Source of the DNA: Bacillus sp. EB01
GTDB taxonomy: Bacteria; Bacillota; Bacilli; Bacillales; Cytobacillaceae
Length of the DNA stretch: 64,000 bases
Assembly (NCBI RefSeq): GCF_000613125.1
Contig: NZ_HG964497.1
Coordinates: 416,823 to 480,822 of the forward strand
Direction of reading: 5' to 3'
Shown here: one piece after another, positions 1 through 8,949 of the stretch
Numbering within the stretch: position 1 is the first letter of the stretch
Layout: the number at the start of each line of letters is the position of its first letter
The notes under the pieces: generated by a model
Seen by the model: only the letters and a program-made list of their open reading frames with translations
Databases searched by the model: none
Told to the model about the DNA's origin: nothing
Program-made: the position numbers and the translations under genes

Positions 1-333
1 TTAGAATTAGCCGTGGAAGGAATTACTTCATTTACGACATTCCCTTTACGAATATCCACTTTCTTAGGTTTTTTTATATCATTACTCTCTTTTATTTACC
101 TTAGTTTTATTGTAATAAAAACTGTGCTTTTCGGCTCAGATGTTAGCGGATATCCGTCTACAATGGCTATTATATTGTTCCTTGGCGGTATCCAACTCTT
201 ATCGCTCGGAATTATCGGTGAATATTTAGGCCGGATATTTACCGAAACAAAGAATAGGCCTCTTTACTTTGTCCAGGAATATAACAATCAGAAAGAGATG
301 CAATCAATCTATGAAAAACAGAGAACTATATAA
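1..333 (+). CDS. Glycosyltransferase family 2, C-terminal part (5' end outside window)
   Basis: The reading frame is open from the first base and stops at 331-333, so only the last 110 residues are present; the catalytic GT-A domain lies upstream of the window. What remains has two membrane segments (roughly FPLRISTFLGFFISLLSFI and AIILFLGGIQLLSLGIIGEY) followed by the GEYLGRIFTETKNRPLYFV tail. That layout is the C-terminus of GtrB/CsbB/DPM1-type enzymes, which load a sugar from a nucleotide donor onto undecaprenyl phosphate at the inner membrane face. The next gene overlaps it and is a GtrA flippase, which supports the assignment. Family is clear; the sugar is unknown. Confidence 0.82.
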   Translation, partial: LELAVEGITSFTTFPLRISTFLGFFISLLSFIYLSFIVIKTVLFGSDVSGYPSTMAIILFLGGIQLLSLGIIGEYLGRIFTETKNRPLYFVQEYNNQKEMQSIYEKQRTI

Positions 334-718
334 AATCTTCATGTATTTGGTCATGGGTGTCTTGACTACCCTAGTAAACATCGTGATATATTGGCTAGCA
401 GCGACTCCAATTGAGCTCGATTACCGCGTTGCAACAACAATTGCCTGGATTGCCTCAGTTCTGTTCGCGTACGTTACCAATAAGAGATATGTATTCCAAA
501 CCCACACCCCGACGATTCAGGCCTTAGTCAAAGAAATGGCCTCGTTCTTCGGGTTCCGGTTTTTGTCCTTTCTTATGGATTTAGGTGCAATGATCTTGCT
601 AGTAAGCGTGGTTGGCATCAACGATACCTGGGCAAAGGTATTTGCAAATGGAATTGTATTAGTAGCTAATTATGTCTTTAGCAAAGTATTTATTTTTAAA
701 GAGAAGTCGGAAGCTTGA
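311..718 (+). CDS. GtrA family membrane protein (polyprenyl-sugar flippase)
   Basis: A 135-residue protein with four predicted hydrophobic helices, as in GtrA/GtcA proteins thought to flip undecaprenyl-phosphate-linked sugars to the outer membrane face. The motif NKRYVFQ after helix 2 and the final NYVFSKVFIFKE are typical of the family. The start chosen is the ATG at 311 (MKNRELYKIF); an in-frame codon at 269 would only add a polar tail without a ribosome binding site. The gene overlaps the preceding glycosyltransferase by 23 bases, so the two are probably translationally coupled. The family is well supported; the exact cargo is inferred only from context. Confidence 0.85.
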   Translation: MKNRELYKIFMYLVMGVLTTLVNIVIYWLAATPIELDYRVATTIAWIASVLFAYVTNKRYVFQTHTPTIQALVKEMASFFGFRFLSFLMDLGAMILLVSVVGINDTWAKVFANGIVLVANYVFSKVFIFKEKSEA

Positions 719-770
719 GTACAGGGATAATTTGGATTTTTTTTGAACCAAATGATTGATGGAGGTTGCG

Positions 771-2291
771 ATGAGTAGTATTGCCAGTAAATCAGGAAAG
801 ACGTTTTTTAGGGCTTTTATTTTGATTGTATTCAGCTTTTATTTTTATCTAGCCTATCAGACACCACTTACCCACGACGACTGGACATGGGGAAGCTCTG
901 AAGGTTATAAAAGGTTTATGAACTGGTTCGAGGATTATAACGGGCGTTATATGGGGAATTTTTTCGAATTGTTTCTAACTAGGGTCTACTGGTTGAGATT
1001 TCTCATCATGGCAGTTTTTTCAACCCTTCTAGTTCTTCTTGCCGCAAGACAATACAAGGAGCAGTCGCGTTTTGCCTATATATTGAGCTTGTTTCTTTTT
1101 CTTTCTGTTCCGGTCAATGTCATGAGTCAAACCTATGCATGGGTCGCAGGCTTTTCAAACTATATCACTTCGATTGTTTTTATTCTTATCTATATAACGG
1201 CAATTAAGAATATTTTTGAGGATGAAGTCCCTACATATAATAAATGGCTAAATTATTTAGTCATACCCTTTGCAATAGCCAGTCAGCTTTTTATGGAAAA
1301 CGCTACAATATATAGTATTATAATGGGCTTAATTATAATTGGTTACGTGTTCCTTAAGTTTAAAAAAGTCTATTTCCTTCATATCGGGTATGTTACTGGG
1401 GCTATTGTGGGCGCCATCATCATGTTTTCAAATGGAGCCTATTCGAAAATAGCAAGTGGCGATGACGATTACCGAAAAATAGGCACTCCGGAAGAAGAAC
1501 TTGGCTTTTTTGAAAAGATTTGGGATGTGTTCAGTGAACAAATGTCTCCAATGCTTTTCACGTCCAATATTATGCTTAATATTATTCTTGCGGTTTTCTG
1601 CCTCATCCTTCTCTATAAGTCATCAACCAAAAGTATAATAGGGAAAATTATAAAACATATAGCCATCGCTCTGTTTGTGTTATATCCCTTATATAAAACA
1701 TTTATTCTACCTGTTTATCAAATTTGGCCCTTCCAGGAAGGGACTAGGCAATTTGAGGCTATTTTTTCACTCCTGTTCTTTATTGCCATCCTCTTGACTG
1801 TTTCCATTGCCGTCAAGAACCAGAATGTTAAGCACAGGATTCTCTTTTATCTACTTTCAGCGTTATTGATTACCGCCCCATTGCTGTTCGTTCATCCGTT
1901 CGGACCAAGGAATTTCATTATGCCTTATACCTTTTTTACTATGGCGGCAATTGATTTGGGAATCTATATACACAAGGAAGAGAACTTTCGAATTTTCTCG
2001 TTAAACAAAGTATTTGGGATTTGTGCCTTTTTGATTAGCTTATCCCTAATCTACGTTTTTACCATGAACGGAATGGTTGACCGGGAACGAATGAGCTATA
2101 TACACGAACAAATTGAAAAGGGGGAAAAGGTAATTACCTTAACGAGGCTGCCCCATGAGCGATATTTATGGGTTAGTACCCCAATTATTCCAAGTCTCCA
2201 ATATGACTTCTTCAAAGAATTTCACGGAATTCCCGAAGATATTGAGTTCAAGGTCATTCCTTATGGAAAATGGAAAGAAATGAATGAATAG
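771..2291 (+). CDS. Polytopic membrane protein, probable GT-C type glycosyltransferase (DUF6056-like)
   Basis: About 506 residues with roughly ten to twelve hydrophobic helices. After the first helix there is an acidic extracellular loop with THDDWTWG, and a FNGRYMGN-like stretch (DYNGRYMGNFFE) follows, the arrangement seen in GT-C enzymes that use polyprenyl-phosphate sugars on the outer face. The start is the ATG at 771 because GGAGG at 761-765 precedes it by five bases; TTG 756 and ATG 759 lie upstream of or inside that site. It follows a GT2 and a GtrA gene, making a three-component glycosylation set like CsbB-GtcA-YfhO. The polymer it decorates cannot be read from the sequence. I recall the DUF6056 name from the overall pattern, not from a search. 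Confidence 0.6.
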   Translation: MSSIASKSGKTFFRAFILIVFSFYFYLAYQTPLTHDDWTWGSSEGYKRFMNWFEDYNGRYMGNFFELFLTRVYWLRFLIMAVFSTLLVLLAARQYKEQSRFAYILSLFLFLSVPVNVMSQTYAWVAGFSNYITSIVFILIYITAIKNIFEDEVPTYNKWLNYLVIPFAIASQLFMENATIYSIIMGLIIIGYVFLKFKKVYFLHIGYVTGAIVGAIIMFSNGAYSKIASGDDDYRKIGTPEEELGFFEKIWDVFSEQMSPMLFTSNIMLNIILAVFCLILLYKSSTKSIIGKIIKHIAIALFVLYPLYKTFILPVYQIWPFQEGTRQFEAIFSLLFFIAILLTVSIAVKNQNVKHRILFYLLSALLITAPLLFVHPFGPRNFIMPYTFFTMAAIDLGIYIHKEENFRIFSLNKVFGICAFLISLSLIYVFTMNGMVDRERMSYIHEQIEKGEKVITLTRLPHERYLWVSTPIIPSLQYDFFKEFHGIPEDIEFKVIPYGKWKEMNE

Positions 2292-2295
2292 ATTC

Positions 2296-2324
2296 AAGCC
2301 GGCAAATCGCCGGCTTATTTTTTT
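2296..2324 (+). terminator. Rho-independent terminator of the glycosylation cassette
   Basis: Eight-base stem AAGCCGGC/GCCGGCTT with a five-base loop, followed by ATTTTTTT, five bases after the stop codon. Confidence 0.9.
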
Positions 2325-2404
2325 GAGAAGGAAATTCTCCTGCCTTTATTCTTAATGTGAGTAAATAGCAACTTATTTACCATTTTTTACGCTAGTAAAG
2401 TTGC

Positions 2405-2410
2405 TATAAT
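2405..2410 (+). promoter_or_regulatory. Possible -10 element of the M14 carboxypeptidase gene
   Basis: A perfect TATAAT sits 45 bases upstream of the TTG start. No good -35 element is visible 17 bases upstream, so this is only a candidate. Confidence 0.35.
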
Positions 2411-2455
2411 AAATTGATAGATACATAGCAATTAATTACATGAGGGGGAAACTAG

Positions 2456-4231
2456 TTGCGCAAGGTAAAACTTTTCATTATTGCGGCTATCTTTATGTTT
2501 TCGGGGTTTATGTTCCCTGAAAACGGCAGGGCTGCAGGTATCATTGTCAACCCAAATCAGGTTTATTCCTTCGGGGATATGATCACGGATATGTATAAGC
2601 TGAAATCGGCTTACCCTGGACTTATTCAAGTAAAAGTCATCGGCAAATCCGAATACGGGCGGAACTTGTATGCCATTGGCCTCGGCAAAGGCAGCGCCAA
2701 TGTGTTTGTTAACGGCTCCCATCATGCCCGTGAGTGGATGACGACAACATTGAATATGTATATGATCAACCACTATGCAGAGGCATACACAAAAAACACC
2801 TCCATTGGCGGCTATAACGCCAGGACTATTCTTAATCAAACAACTTTATGGTTTGTACCGATGATTAACCCGGATGGTGTAAAGCTGCAGCAGGAAGGCT
2901 TGAAGGCATTTCCTCAAAGCATGCATGCGTCATTGAAGAAAATGAATGAAGGAAGCACAAACTTCAAACGGTGGAAGGCAAATGCAAAAGGTGTGGACCT
3001 AAATAGACAGTACAACGCAGGCTGGAAGGCGTTAAAAGGCCCCACTGCTCCAAGATATAAAGATTTCAAAGGATACGCCCCACAAAGTGCAGCTGAGACA
3101 AAGGCAGTCATAAAATTCGTGAATGGAATTAATCCGGAAATGGCCGTCTCTTACCATAGCAGCGGAAAAATTCTATATTGGAAATACAGCCAGACAGGCA
3201 GCCAATATACGAGAGATCATACTTATGCGAAAAAAATCGGTTCCCTGACTGGCTACAGACTCGTCTACCCTCAAGGAATTCCGTCAGGCGGCGGTTTCAC
3301 CGATTGGTTCACTAGTTATAAAAAGAGGCCTGGCTTTACTCCGGAAATTTCAAAGCCAGTCTACGAAACCAATCCTCCGTTAAGTGAATTTGCTGGTGCT
3401 TGGAGAGAAAACCAGGCAGTCGGGCTTTATGTGGCTCAGGAAAGCGCTAAATTATACAATGACAGGCTTTTCGCCCAGTTGAAGCCAAAATTTGTACAGC
3501 TCACAATTGACTCGAGAAAGCTAAGGCCATACTATTACTCAGAAGTGAAAACTGTTGCCGATTTGAAGATCACTAAGGCCCACACTGATTTTTATAATTC
3601 ACTGAGTTCACAGAACAAATCACTCACTTCACAGGCGGCTAAGCTTCCATCCAGCTACCGGACAAAGCTTGCAACCTACCAAAAGGAAATCAACGCGCAT
3701 ATAACCAACTCCGGCAATTTTATCGCTGGTGTTAAAGCAGGCGACGCACTGTTGGCACAGCAAAAGGTTCTAAATGATAAGCTGACAGCCGGTGCTTTGG
3801 ATACTGGAATCGCCGCAATGCATAAAAAGCTGATTGATTCAACAGGAGCAACATCCAGAGCCGTCACTAAAATGGCATGGGCATCCGTACGCTCCCTTGC
3901 GAATACAAAATACATTGTTCCTGCAACGATTACGAAAGACAATACACTGTATGAAATCAAACGTTATGGTTTAACCAGTGAAATTGAACAGTTGCTTCAA
4001 CCAGAAAATCTCCCTGTCGTAAAAGAAAAGCTGGCTCAGCTTGACCAGTTGGAGATTGAAGCAGCCGCATACAAGAAAGCGATGAATGCAGAATATCCCG
4101 GCAAGTTTTACAGCTTCCCGGCAACCGAGTCCCTCCTGAAGTCAAAGAAGGATGCGATTATCGCTTGGATTGCCGAAACAGAAGCCTCTGCTGGACAAAT
4201 AAACTCAGACGCGGATACAGAAACTCCGTAA
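2456..4231 (+). CDS. Secreted M14 family zinc carboxypeptidase
   Basis: 591 residues starting at TTG, chosen because AGGGGG at 2443-2448 lies seven bases upstream. Residues 1-27 form a Sec signal peptide ending in GRAAG. The zinc site is HAREW (His90, Glu93) with the third ligand His234 in SYHSSG; Asn183-Arg184 (DLNRQ) matches the substrate-carboxylate site and Glu297 (FTPEIS) the catalytic glutamate. The peptidase domain ends near residue 335; the remaining 250 residues are a mostly helical extension of unknown role. In Bacillus the M14 group includes carboxypeptidase T-like enzymes and gamma-D-glutamyl-diamino acid endopeptidases (YqgT), so the substrate may be protein or peptidoglycan peptide. 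All key residues are present. Confidence 0.85.
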   Translation: MRKVKLFIIAAIFMFSGFMFPENGRAAGIIVNPNQVYSFGDMITDMYKLKSAYPGLIQVKVIGKSEYGRNLYAIGLGKGSANVFVNGSHHAREWMTTTLNMYMINHYAEAYTKNTSIGGYNARTILNQTTLWFVPMINPDGVKLQQEGLKAFPQSMHASLKKMNEGSTNFKRWKANAKGVDLNRQYNAGWKALKGPTAPRYKDFKGYAPQSAAETKAVIKFVNGINPEMAVSYHSSGKILYWKYSQTGSQYTRDHTYAKKIGSLTGYRLVYPQGIPSGGGFTDWFTSYKKRPGFTPEISKPVYETNPPLSEFAGAWRENQAVGLYVAQESAKLYNDRLFAQLKPKFVQLTIDSRKLRPYYYSEVKTVADLKITKAHTDFYNSLSSQNKSLTSQAAKLPSSYRTKLATYQKEINAHITNSGNFIAGVKAGDALLAQQKVLNDKLTAGALDTGIAAMHKKLIDSTGATSRAVTKMAWASVRSLANTKYIVPATITKDNTLYEIKRYGLTSEIEQLLQPENLPVVKEKLAQLDQLEIEAAAYKKAMNAEYPGKFYSFPATESLLKSKKDAIIAWIAETEASAGQINSDADTETP

Positions 4232-4249
4232 TAATTCAAACTAAAAAGA

Positions 4250-4283
4250 GGACATCCACCACTAGCGGCGGATGTCCCTTTTT
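4250..4283. terminator. Bidirectional terminator between convergent genes
   Basis: GGACATCC/GGATGTCC stem with flanking A and T runs, between the M14 gene (+) and the sortase gene (-). Confidence 0.8.
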
Positions 4284-4285
4284 CA

Positions 4286-4951
4286 TTATTTACGAACCCA
4301 TTTCTGATTTAAATCTTCATTAATAAGGTAAGCCTGAAGAATATACCTATCAGGTGCATCACCTATAAAATCAAATGGATAGCAGGTGGTTACTGTCAGC
4401 ATTGCCCTAGGCTTCGGAACAATGACAGTCCTGTCATCGGCATCGACAATCCGCACCTTTTTCACCTTATACGTAAATGTTCCGGCTTCTGTCGTAACAA
4501 CAAGCTTGTCACCTACGCCTACCTCGCCAAGTTTTCGGAACACAGTATCCCTATGCCCCGAGAGAACGGAGTTATCCTTTTCACCCGGAAGGACACTGCC
4601 CGCAAAATGGCCGACGCCTTTTTCAAGCTCATCCTCATCCGTTCCGTGAAAGATAGGCAGAGTTGCATCTAGCTTAGGAATATAAAGGCTCCCCATATTT
4701 TCCCCAATTTCAGGCCGCCTTAAGTACAGAGGCTGCTCCTTCGGCTCTTTTGGTTTCGGCTGAACCGTTTCTACCTGTACTACAGGTTTTTCATCGGCAG
4801 CAGCTTTAAACAAAAAATACCCCTTGGCAAGCTTATATACGTTCGTAGTTGAAAACCAAGCACCTGATACGATGACAACCATAGCCAGTGAAAGAAGAAT
4901 CCACCGTTTCCGATGGACTCCCCTTTTCTTTCGCTCCTTGCGCATTTCCAT
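4286..4951 (-). CDS. Class D sortase
   Basis: 221 residues: a basic N-terminus, one membrane anchor (about residues 16-34), a lysine/proline linker and a sortase beta-barrel beginning at GSLYIPKLDATLPI. Catalytic residues are visible: His133 in SGHRDTVF, Cys190 in VTTCYPF, Arg202 in PDRYIL. The TTCYPF signature and size fit class D. Sortases cleave between Thr and the last residue of an LPxTx signal and attach the protein to the wall. The gene starts two bases after the stop of the LPNTA-bearing gene, its obvious substrate. An alternative ATG at 4945 (AGGA six bases upstream) would remove only two residues. Confidence 0.9.
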   Translation of the reverse strand: MEMRKERKKRGVHRKRWILLSLAMVVIVSGAWFSTTNVYKLAKGYFLFKAAADEKPVVQVETVQPKPKEPKEQPLYLRRPEIGENMGSLYIPKLDATLPIFHGTDEDELEKGVGHFAGSVLPGEKDNSVLSGHRDTVFRKLGEVGVGDKLVVTTEAGTFTYKVKKVRIVDADDRTVIVPKPRAMLTVTTCYPFDFIGDAPDRYILQAYLINEDLNQKWVRK

Positions 4952-4953
4952 TC

Positions 4954-5997
4954 CTATCTAGTCCTTACCTTGCGGAACAAGGCAACGCCGCCAAGCAGAA
5001 TAACAAGGCCAAACAGTGCATTTTGTCCGTAATCAGAGGCTGTATTAGGAAGCTTTCCGCCTTTGACAGTTGCAGGTGTTGGCTTGGAAGGATTTTTCAC
5101 TTCCTCAACAACTTTCTCGAGATCTTTCCCGGTATCAATAATTGTTCCTGAATCTACATCTTCACCAGTGATGATCATATCCGCAAGAAGGTCACCAGCT
5201 AAATTGTAAAGGGAGATTTTTAGCTTAGCATTTACAAGCTCGTCCATGCTAAACAGATCTTCCAATGAAAGTGGTGTTTCTTCTCCATTCGTAATTAAAG
5301 TATATTCTGCTTGAAGTTCAAACAGGTCAAGCAGTTCAGTGTAAATATCAAGGATTTCCGCAAATTGTTCTGCAGTCAGTTCAGTAACTGTAGTAAAATC
5401 AATATCTTCAAAAGCCATCATTCGTTCAGATAGAGCTTCAAGTCTTGCAAGTGTTTCCTCACTGTTAAACTTTTCTTCCAAAGAAAGAATATGTTCAACA
5501 ACCCTGTCGATTTCTTCCTGAGTCAAATCAAACTCCGCAAGCATTGCTTCATACTCTGCAGCCATTTCTTCCTCGGAAGGGAATTCTCCTTCATCATAAT
5601 TCACATAAAAATGGACTGTGCTATATAAATCATCGACAAAGATATAGTCATCAATCTTCTCATCGTATTCAGCTAGTAAAGCCTCAAGTCCCGCTTTATC
5701 CAATTCAAATTCCTCGTAAATTGGTGCCAGGTTGCTAAGGTCAGCCTTAATGATTTCTCCAAGATCTGATTTTAATTCGGCAACGGTTTCCCACTCATCA
5801 AGGGTACTGCCCCAAAATTCCTCAAGATAGGCTTCTAGTTTCTCTTTCGTAATATCAATTCCCCTTGTGCTGCTGATTTCTTCCAAATACAGAGCCAAAT
5901 CCTCTTCAAACGTGTCCGCAGCTTCCGCCTTAGACGCCTGAGGGAAAAGGCCAACAACAAGGAATAAAGCCAATAAAAATACCCCAATTTTCTTCAT
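4954..5997 (-). CDS. Acidic surface protein with LPNTA sorting signal
   Basis: 347 residues with a signal peptide (to about residue 25, SKAEA), a strongly acidic helical body rich in Glu and Asp, a short Pro/Thr linker, and a C-terminal sorting signal: LPNTA at 316-320, a hydrophobic segment (ALFGLVILLGGVALF) and a basic tail RKVRTR. The motif is LPxTA, not LPxTG, which matches the 'processed acidic surface protein' family that travels with a dedicated sortase. AAGGGAG seven bases upstream supports the ATG. Its function on the surface is unknown. It is the first gene of a two-gene operon with the class D sortase. Confidence 0.85.
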   Translation of the reverse strand: MKKIGVFLLALFLVVGLFPQASKAEAADTFEEDLALYLEEISSTRGIDITKEKLEAYLEEFWGSTLDEWETVAELKSDLGEIIKADLSNLAPIYEEFELDKAGLEALLAEYDEKIDDYIFVDDLYSTVHFYVNYDEGEFPSEEEMAAEYEAMLAEFDLTQEEIDRVVEHILSLEEKFNSEETLARLEALSERMMAFEDIDFTTVTELTAEQFAEILDIYTELLDLFELQAEYTLITNGEETPLSLEDLFSMDELVNAKLKISLYNLAGDLLADMIITGEDVDSGTIIDTGKDLEKVVEEVKNPSKPTPATVKGGKLPNTASDYGQNALFGLVILLGGVALFRKVRTR

Positions 5998-6039
5998 GTG
6001 CTAACTCCCTTACCTGTAATATATTTGTAATACTTCTCT

Positions 6040-6068
6040 AGTATAGTAGGTTAGGAGTTTATTAACAA
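6040..6068 (-). promoter_or_regulatory. SigmaA-type promoter of the surface protein-sortase operon
   Basis: On the minus strand TTGTTA (6063-6068) and TATACT (6040-6045) are separated by exactly 17 bases and lie about 45-70 bases upstream of the ATG. Confidence 0.7.
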
Positions 6069-6274
6069 TACTAACTTTATAAAGAACATATGGGAATTTT
6101 ATGTAAAATTATTGGGAAAATTATCATAAATAAAACCTCCTGTCACGGCAAAAACAATTAATATCCTATTAAATACCTAATAACGACACTTTTTTTAGTT
6201 GGGAAAAAATCTGCCGTAATCTTACAAATACCAACAGTTTTTGAAAGATTACCATTCCCCCGCCTACTTTACGC

Positions 6275-6303
6275 AAAAAACGGACCGAATTCGGTCCGTT
6301 TTT
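6275..6303. terminator. Terminator after the metallopeptidase gene (bidirectional)
   Basis: Perfect palindrome built on ACGGACCG/CGGTCCGT with A and T runs on both sides, directly after the stop of the minus-strand metallopeptidase. Confidence 0.85.
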
Positions 6304-6311
6304 CTCAAAGA

Positions 6312-8702
6312 TTAATAGCTGGCCACTTTCACACTTCCAGGTTTACTTACATTGCCCGCCTTATCTTTCGCATAGACATACAGGGCCGTCCCAGAGCGTT
6401 GTTTAGCAATTTTAATAGAGTACTTGCCTGTACTGGATGCGTAGCCAGAGCCAAGAACAGTTGAACGCCGTTTCACCGTAACATGGGAATAAGCTTCGGC
6501 TTTTCCTGTAACAGCAGTCGAACGGTTAGTAACCTTATAAATGACTGGCACACCAGGAGCAGTCTTATCAATAACTGTTTTGGAAGTAGCTTTGCTTCTG
6601 TTGCCTGCTTTGTCAGTTGCTGTCACTGTCAGAACAGTTCCTGCCTTTTGGTAGCCAGGCAGGGATATTTTAAACTTCCCATAGGCATCTGTTACAGCAA
6701 GCCCTAGCTGTGTAGTACCTCGTTTAATTCTTACGGTCGATTTCGGTTCTGCTTTTCCAGTCACTGTCTTCTGGTTGTTTGCAACTGTGCTCACAGTTGG
6801 GACTCCTGGAGGGGTTTTATCCACTACTGCAGTTTTCGTAATGGCACTCACATTTCCCACTTTGTCAGTCGCTGTAACAGTAAGGATAGTCCCTGCCTTA
6901 TGTGCCTTTGTTAATGAGACGATAAAACTCCCACTTCCATTGGCAACAGCGTACCCCAACTGGGTTGATCCTAGCTTAACCTTAATTGTTGACCCCGCTT
7001 CTGCCTTCCCGGTTACTCTTTTATCGTAATCTTTCACCTGGTTCACAACAGGCTTTGCAGGAGCAGTCTTATCGGTAACGGTTACTGAAGCAATCCCGCT
7101 TTCATTGTCTGCCGCATCTGAAGCGGTGACGGTTAGGACCGTCCCCGCTTTTTGAACAGGAATTTTCACACTATAAAGACCTGTAGTTGCTGCCGTTCCT
7201 TTTCCCAAGACAACTTTTCCCGCTTTTACTGTAATAGTGCTTGAGGGTTCTGCACTTCCAGACACTGTCCCATCATTATCATCCACCGGTTTAATAACCG
7301 GGGCTTCAGGTGCTGTCGTATCAGAAGACTCTGCCTTATCAACGATGGTATAGCTTACATTCGCGCCTTTATCAACAGGAATGGAAAAAGGCTGATCACT
7401 TAACAGGGTTTTATAGATGGCCCCTCCACCCTTAAGGCGGCTGCCATCCTTCCCCATGCCTGGATTTATCGCATCATAAGCCTCAATGCCCTTAAAGCCA
7501 TACAGACCTTTATCCCTTTTTAACAGCAATGCTGTCCGGAAGCTGGTCATGAATTTCCCGAATGACATTCCCGGGTCAATATACTTTTTCACAATAGCCT
7601 CTACGGCCCGATAATCATCGTATTTGTTTGAGATGATTTCCTTATATACACCGTTTCCGATCCCAGCCTGAAGCATGAGATATTGCCCAAACAGATAGGA
7701 TAACGAATAATTCGCGAGTACATCGCCATAGTCATCCCAATAAAGCAGGGAGTGACCATTTGGTATAGACTCGGATTTGTTATAATAATCAATCCTGTAA
7801 TTCAGGGCGCGGCCTGAATACACTTGTTCTGCCGCCATTGCCAGGCTTTCATCCAGCCATGTATCCATTGGTAAGTATTTTCCTTCAATAAAGACCGTCC
7901 GATTGAAATTGACCATATGCTGAAATTCGTGCACAAGCGTCGTATAGGCCGATGTCACGTCCTTGACTGTTCCCTCTCCCATGGAAGGGTACGTATCAAC
8001 ATAAAAAATCTCGGACATATTCGATCTATTGTAAGCATCTCCCTCAAAAAGGTCTCCGCCATAAAAATAACCGCCAATATAACCGCCATTGCCATCAAAG
8101 CCATCCTGGATATCATAGACAAGGATGTTGATTTTTCCATCACCGTTTACATCCGACTCTTTTGCAAAATTGGCCGTCACTGTTTTGTACATAGTTGTAT
8201 CAAACTCGGTGCCAAGTCTGGCAGCGTCTTCATTGGAAATTTGCCGGCCACTGACCCATACATTTGCTTTCGAGCCACTATATGCAAGACGTGCCGCGGT
8301 TCGGACATCAATTCCTTTTACAAAGTCATACGTCCAGAAATACTTCAAGTCACCCGTTCTATATGCACGAATTGAATAGTTCGGGAGCTTGTCCTCTTCT
8401 ACTTTCTTATCCTTATACTTTTCAGCATCAAAAGGTTTTGTAGGGTTGAACTTAAATGGCTTCCCACTGACATTTTTATTTATTAAGGCCAGTTGTTTTG
8501 CGAGAGCTGTAGTCCCAGAAGGCTGGCTTATGTTCGGATTGGTAGATTCATTGCTTATTACAAGATATTTTTCCGGAACAGTAACCTCTTCCGCTTTAAT
8601 TCCCTCATTATTTTGGTTAAGCTCCGAGCCATTGACTGCTGCTGGAAAAACAATCATACATGAAAGAACCGCGACACTGATTTTTTTAAAATAGCCCTGC
8701 AT
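6312..8702 (-). CDS. Secreted HExxH metallopeptidase (M30/hyicolysin-like) with four Ig-like repeats
   Basis: 796 residues, start fixed by AGGAGG six bases before the ATG. A signal peptide covers about residues 1-25. The peptidase part holds HEFQH at 258-262 and WLDES (Glu285) as a likely third zinc ligand; the ANVWV, VNGDGKINILVYDI and GGYFYGGDLF segments upstream are typical of hyicolysin-like neutral peptidases. From about residue 464 to the end come four repeats of about 83 residues, each opening with a TAPxxPxV-type strand and a VTGKAE motif, as in bacterial Ig-like surface modules. No wall anchor or LPxTG motif is seen, so secretion or non-covalent attachment is inferred. The family name is from motif recall. 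Confidence 0.8.
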   Translation of the reverse strand: MQGYFKKISVAVLSCMIVFPAAVNGSELNQNNEGIKAEEVTVPEKYLVISNESTNPNISQPSGTTALAKQLALINKNVSGKPFKFNPTKPFDAEKYKDKKVEEDKLPNYSIRAYRTGDLKYFWTYDFVKGIDVRTAARLAYSGSKANVWVSGRQISNEDAARLGTEFDTTMYKTVTANFAKESDVNGDGKINILVYDIQDGFDGNGGYIGGYFYGGDLFEGDAYNRSNMSEIFYVDTYPSMGEGTVKDVTSAYTTLVHEFQHMVNFNRTVFIEGKYLPMDTWLDESLAMAAEQVYSGRALNYRIDYYNKSESIPNGHSLLYWDDYGDVLANYSLSYLFGQYLMLQAGIGNGVYKEIISNKYDDYRAVEAIVKKYIDPGMSFGKFMTSFRTALLLKRDKGLYGFKGIEAYDAINPGMGKDGSRLKGGGAIYKTLLSDQPFSIPVDKGANVSYTIVDKAESSDTTAPEAPVIKPVDDNDGTVSGSAEPSSTITVKAGKVVLGKGTAATTGLYSVKIPVQKAGTVLTVTASDAADNESGIASVTVTDKTAPAKPVVNQVKDYDKRVTGKAEAGSTIKVKLGSTQLGYAVANGSGSFIVSLTKAHKAGTILTVTATDKVGNVSAITKTAVVDKTPPGVPTVSTVANNQKTVTGKAEPKSTVRIKRGTTQLGLAVTDAYGKFKISLPGYQKAGTVLTVTATDKAGNRSKATSKTVIDKTAPGVPVIYKVTNRSTAVTGKAEAYSHVTVKRRSTVLGSGYASSTGKYSIKIAKQRSGTALYVYAKDKAGNVSKPGSVKVASY

Positions 8703-8949
8703 ATGGCGCCTCCTGGTTTTAATCTAGCAGAAACTTGCTGATGCCTACTATTCTATCAGCAACAACCATTTTGTGGAATGTTACGTTTGGTTCATTTTCC
8801 CCATTTTTATTTCTAAACCAATCTTTTTTCTCAAATTTAAAGTCTTTTCTACAAATTCTCCAAAGTTTTTCAGATTGATATACTAATTGCTCCAGCTCCA
8901 TGGTAAAATATTCTTATTAAAAAACTACTAGTGAGGTGGTCCAAACCCG

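Noticed and set aside
8719-8901. 60-codon minus-strand frame between the metallopeptidase and the LysM gene
   Set aside because: No ribosome binding site before the ATG, and it lies in the promoter region of the LysM gene.
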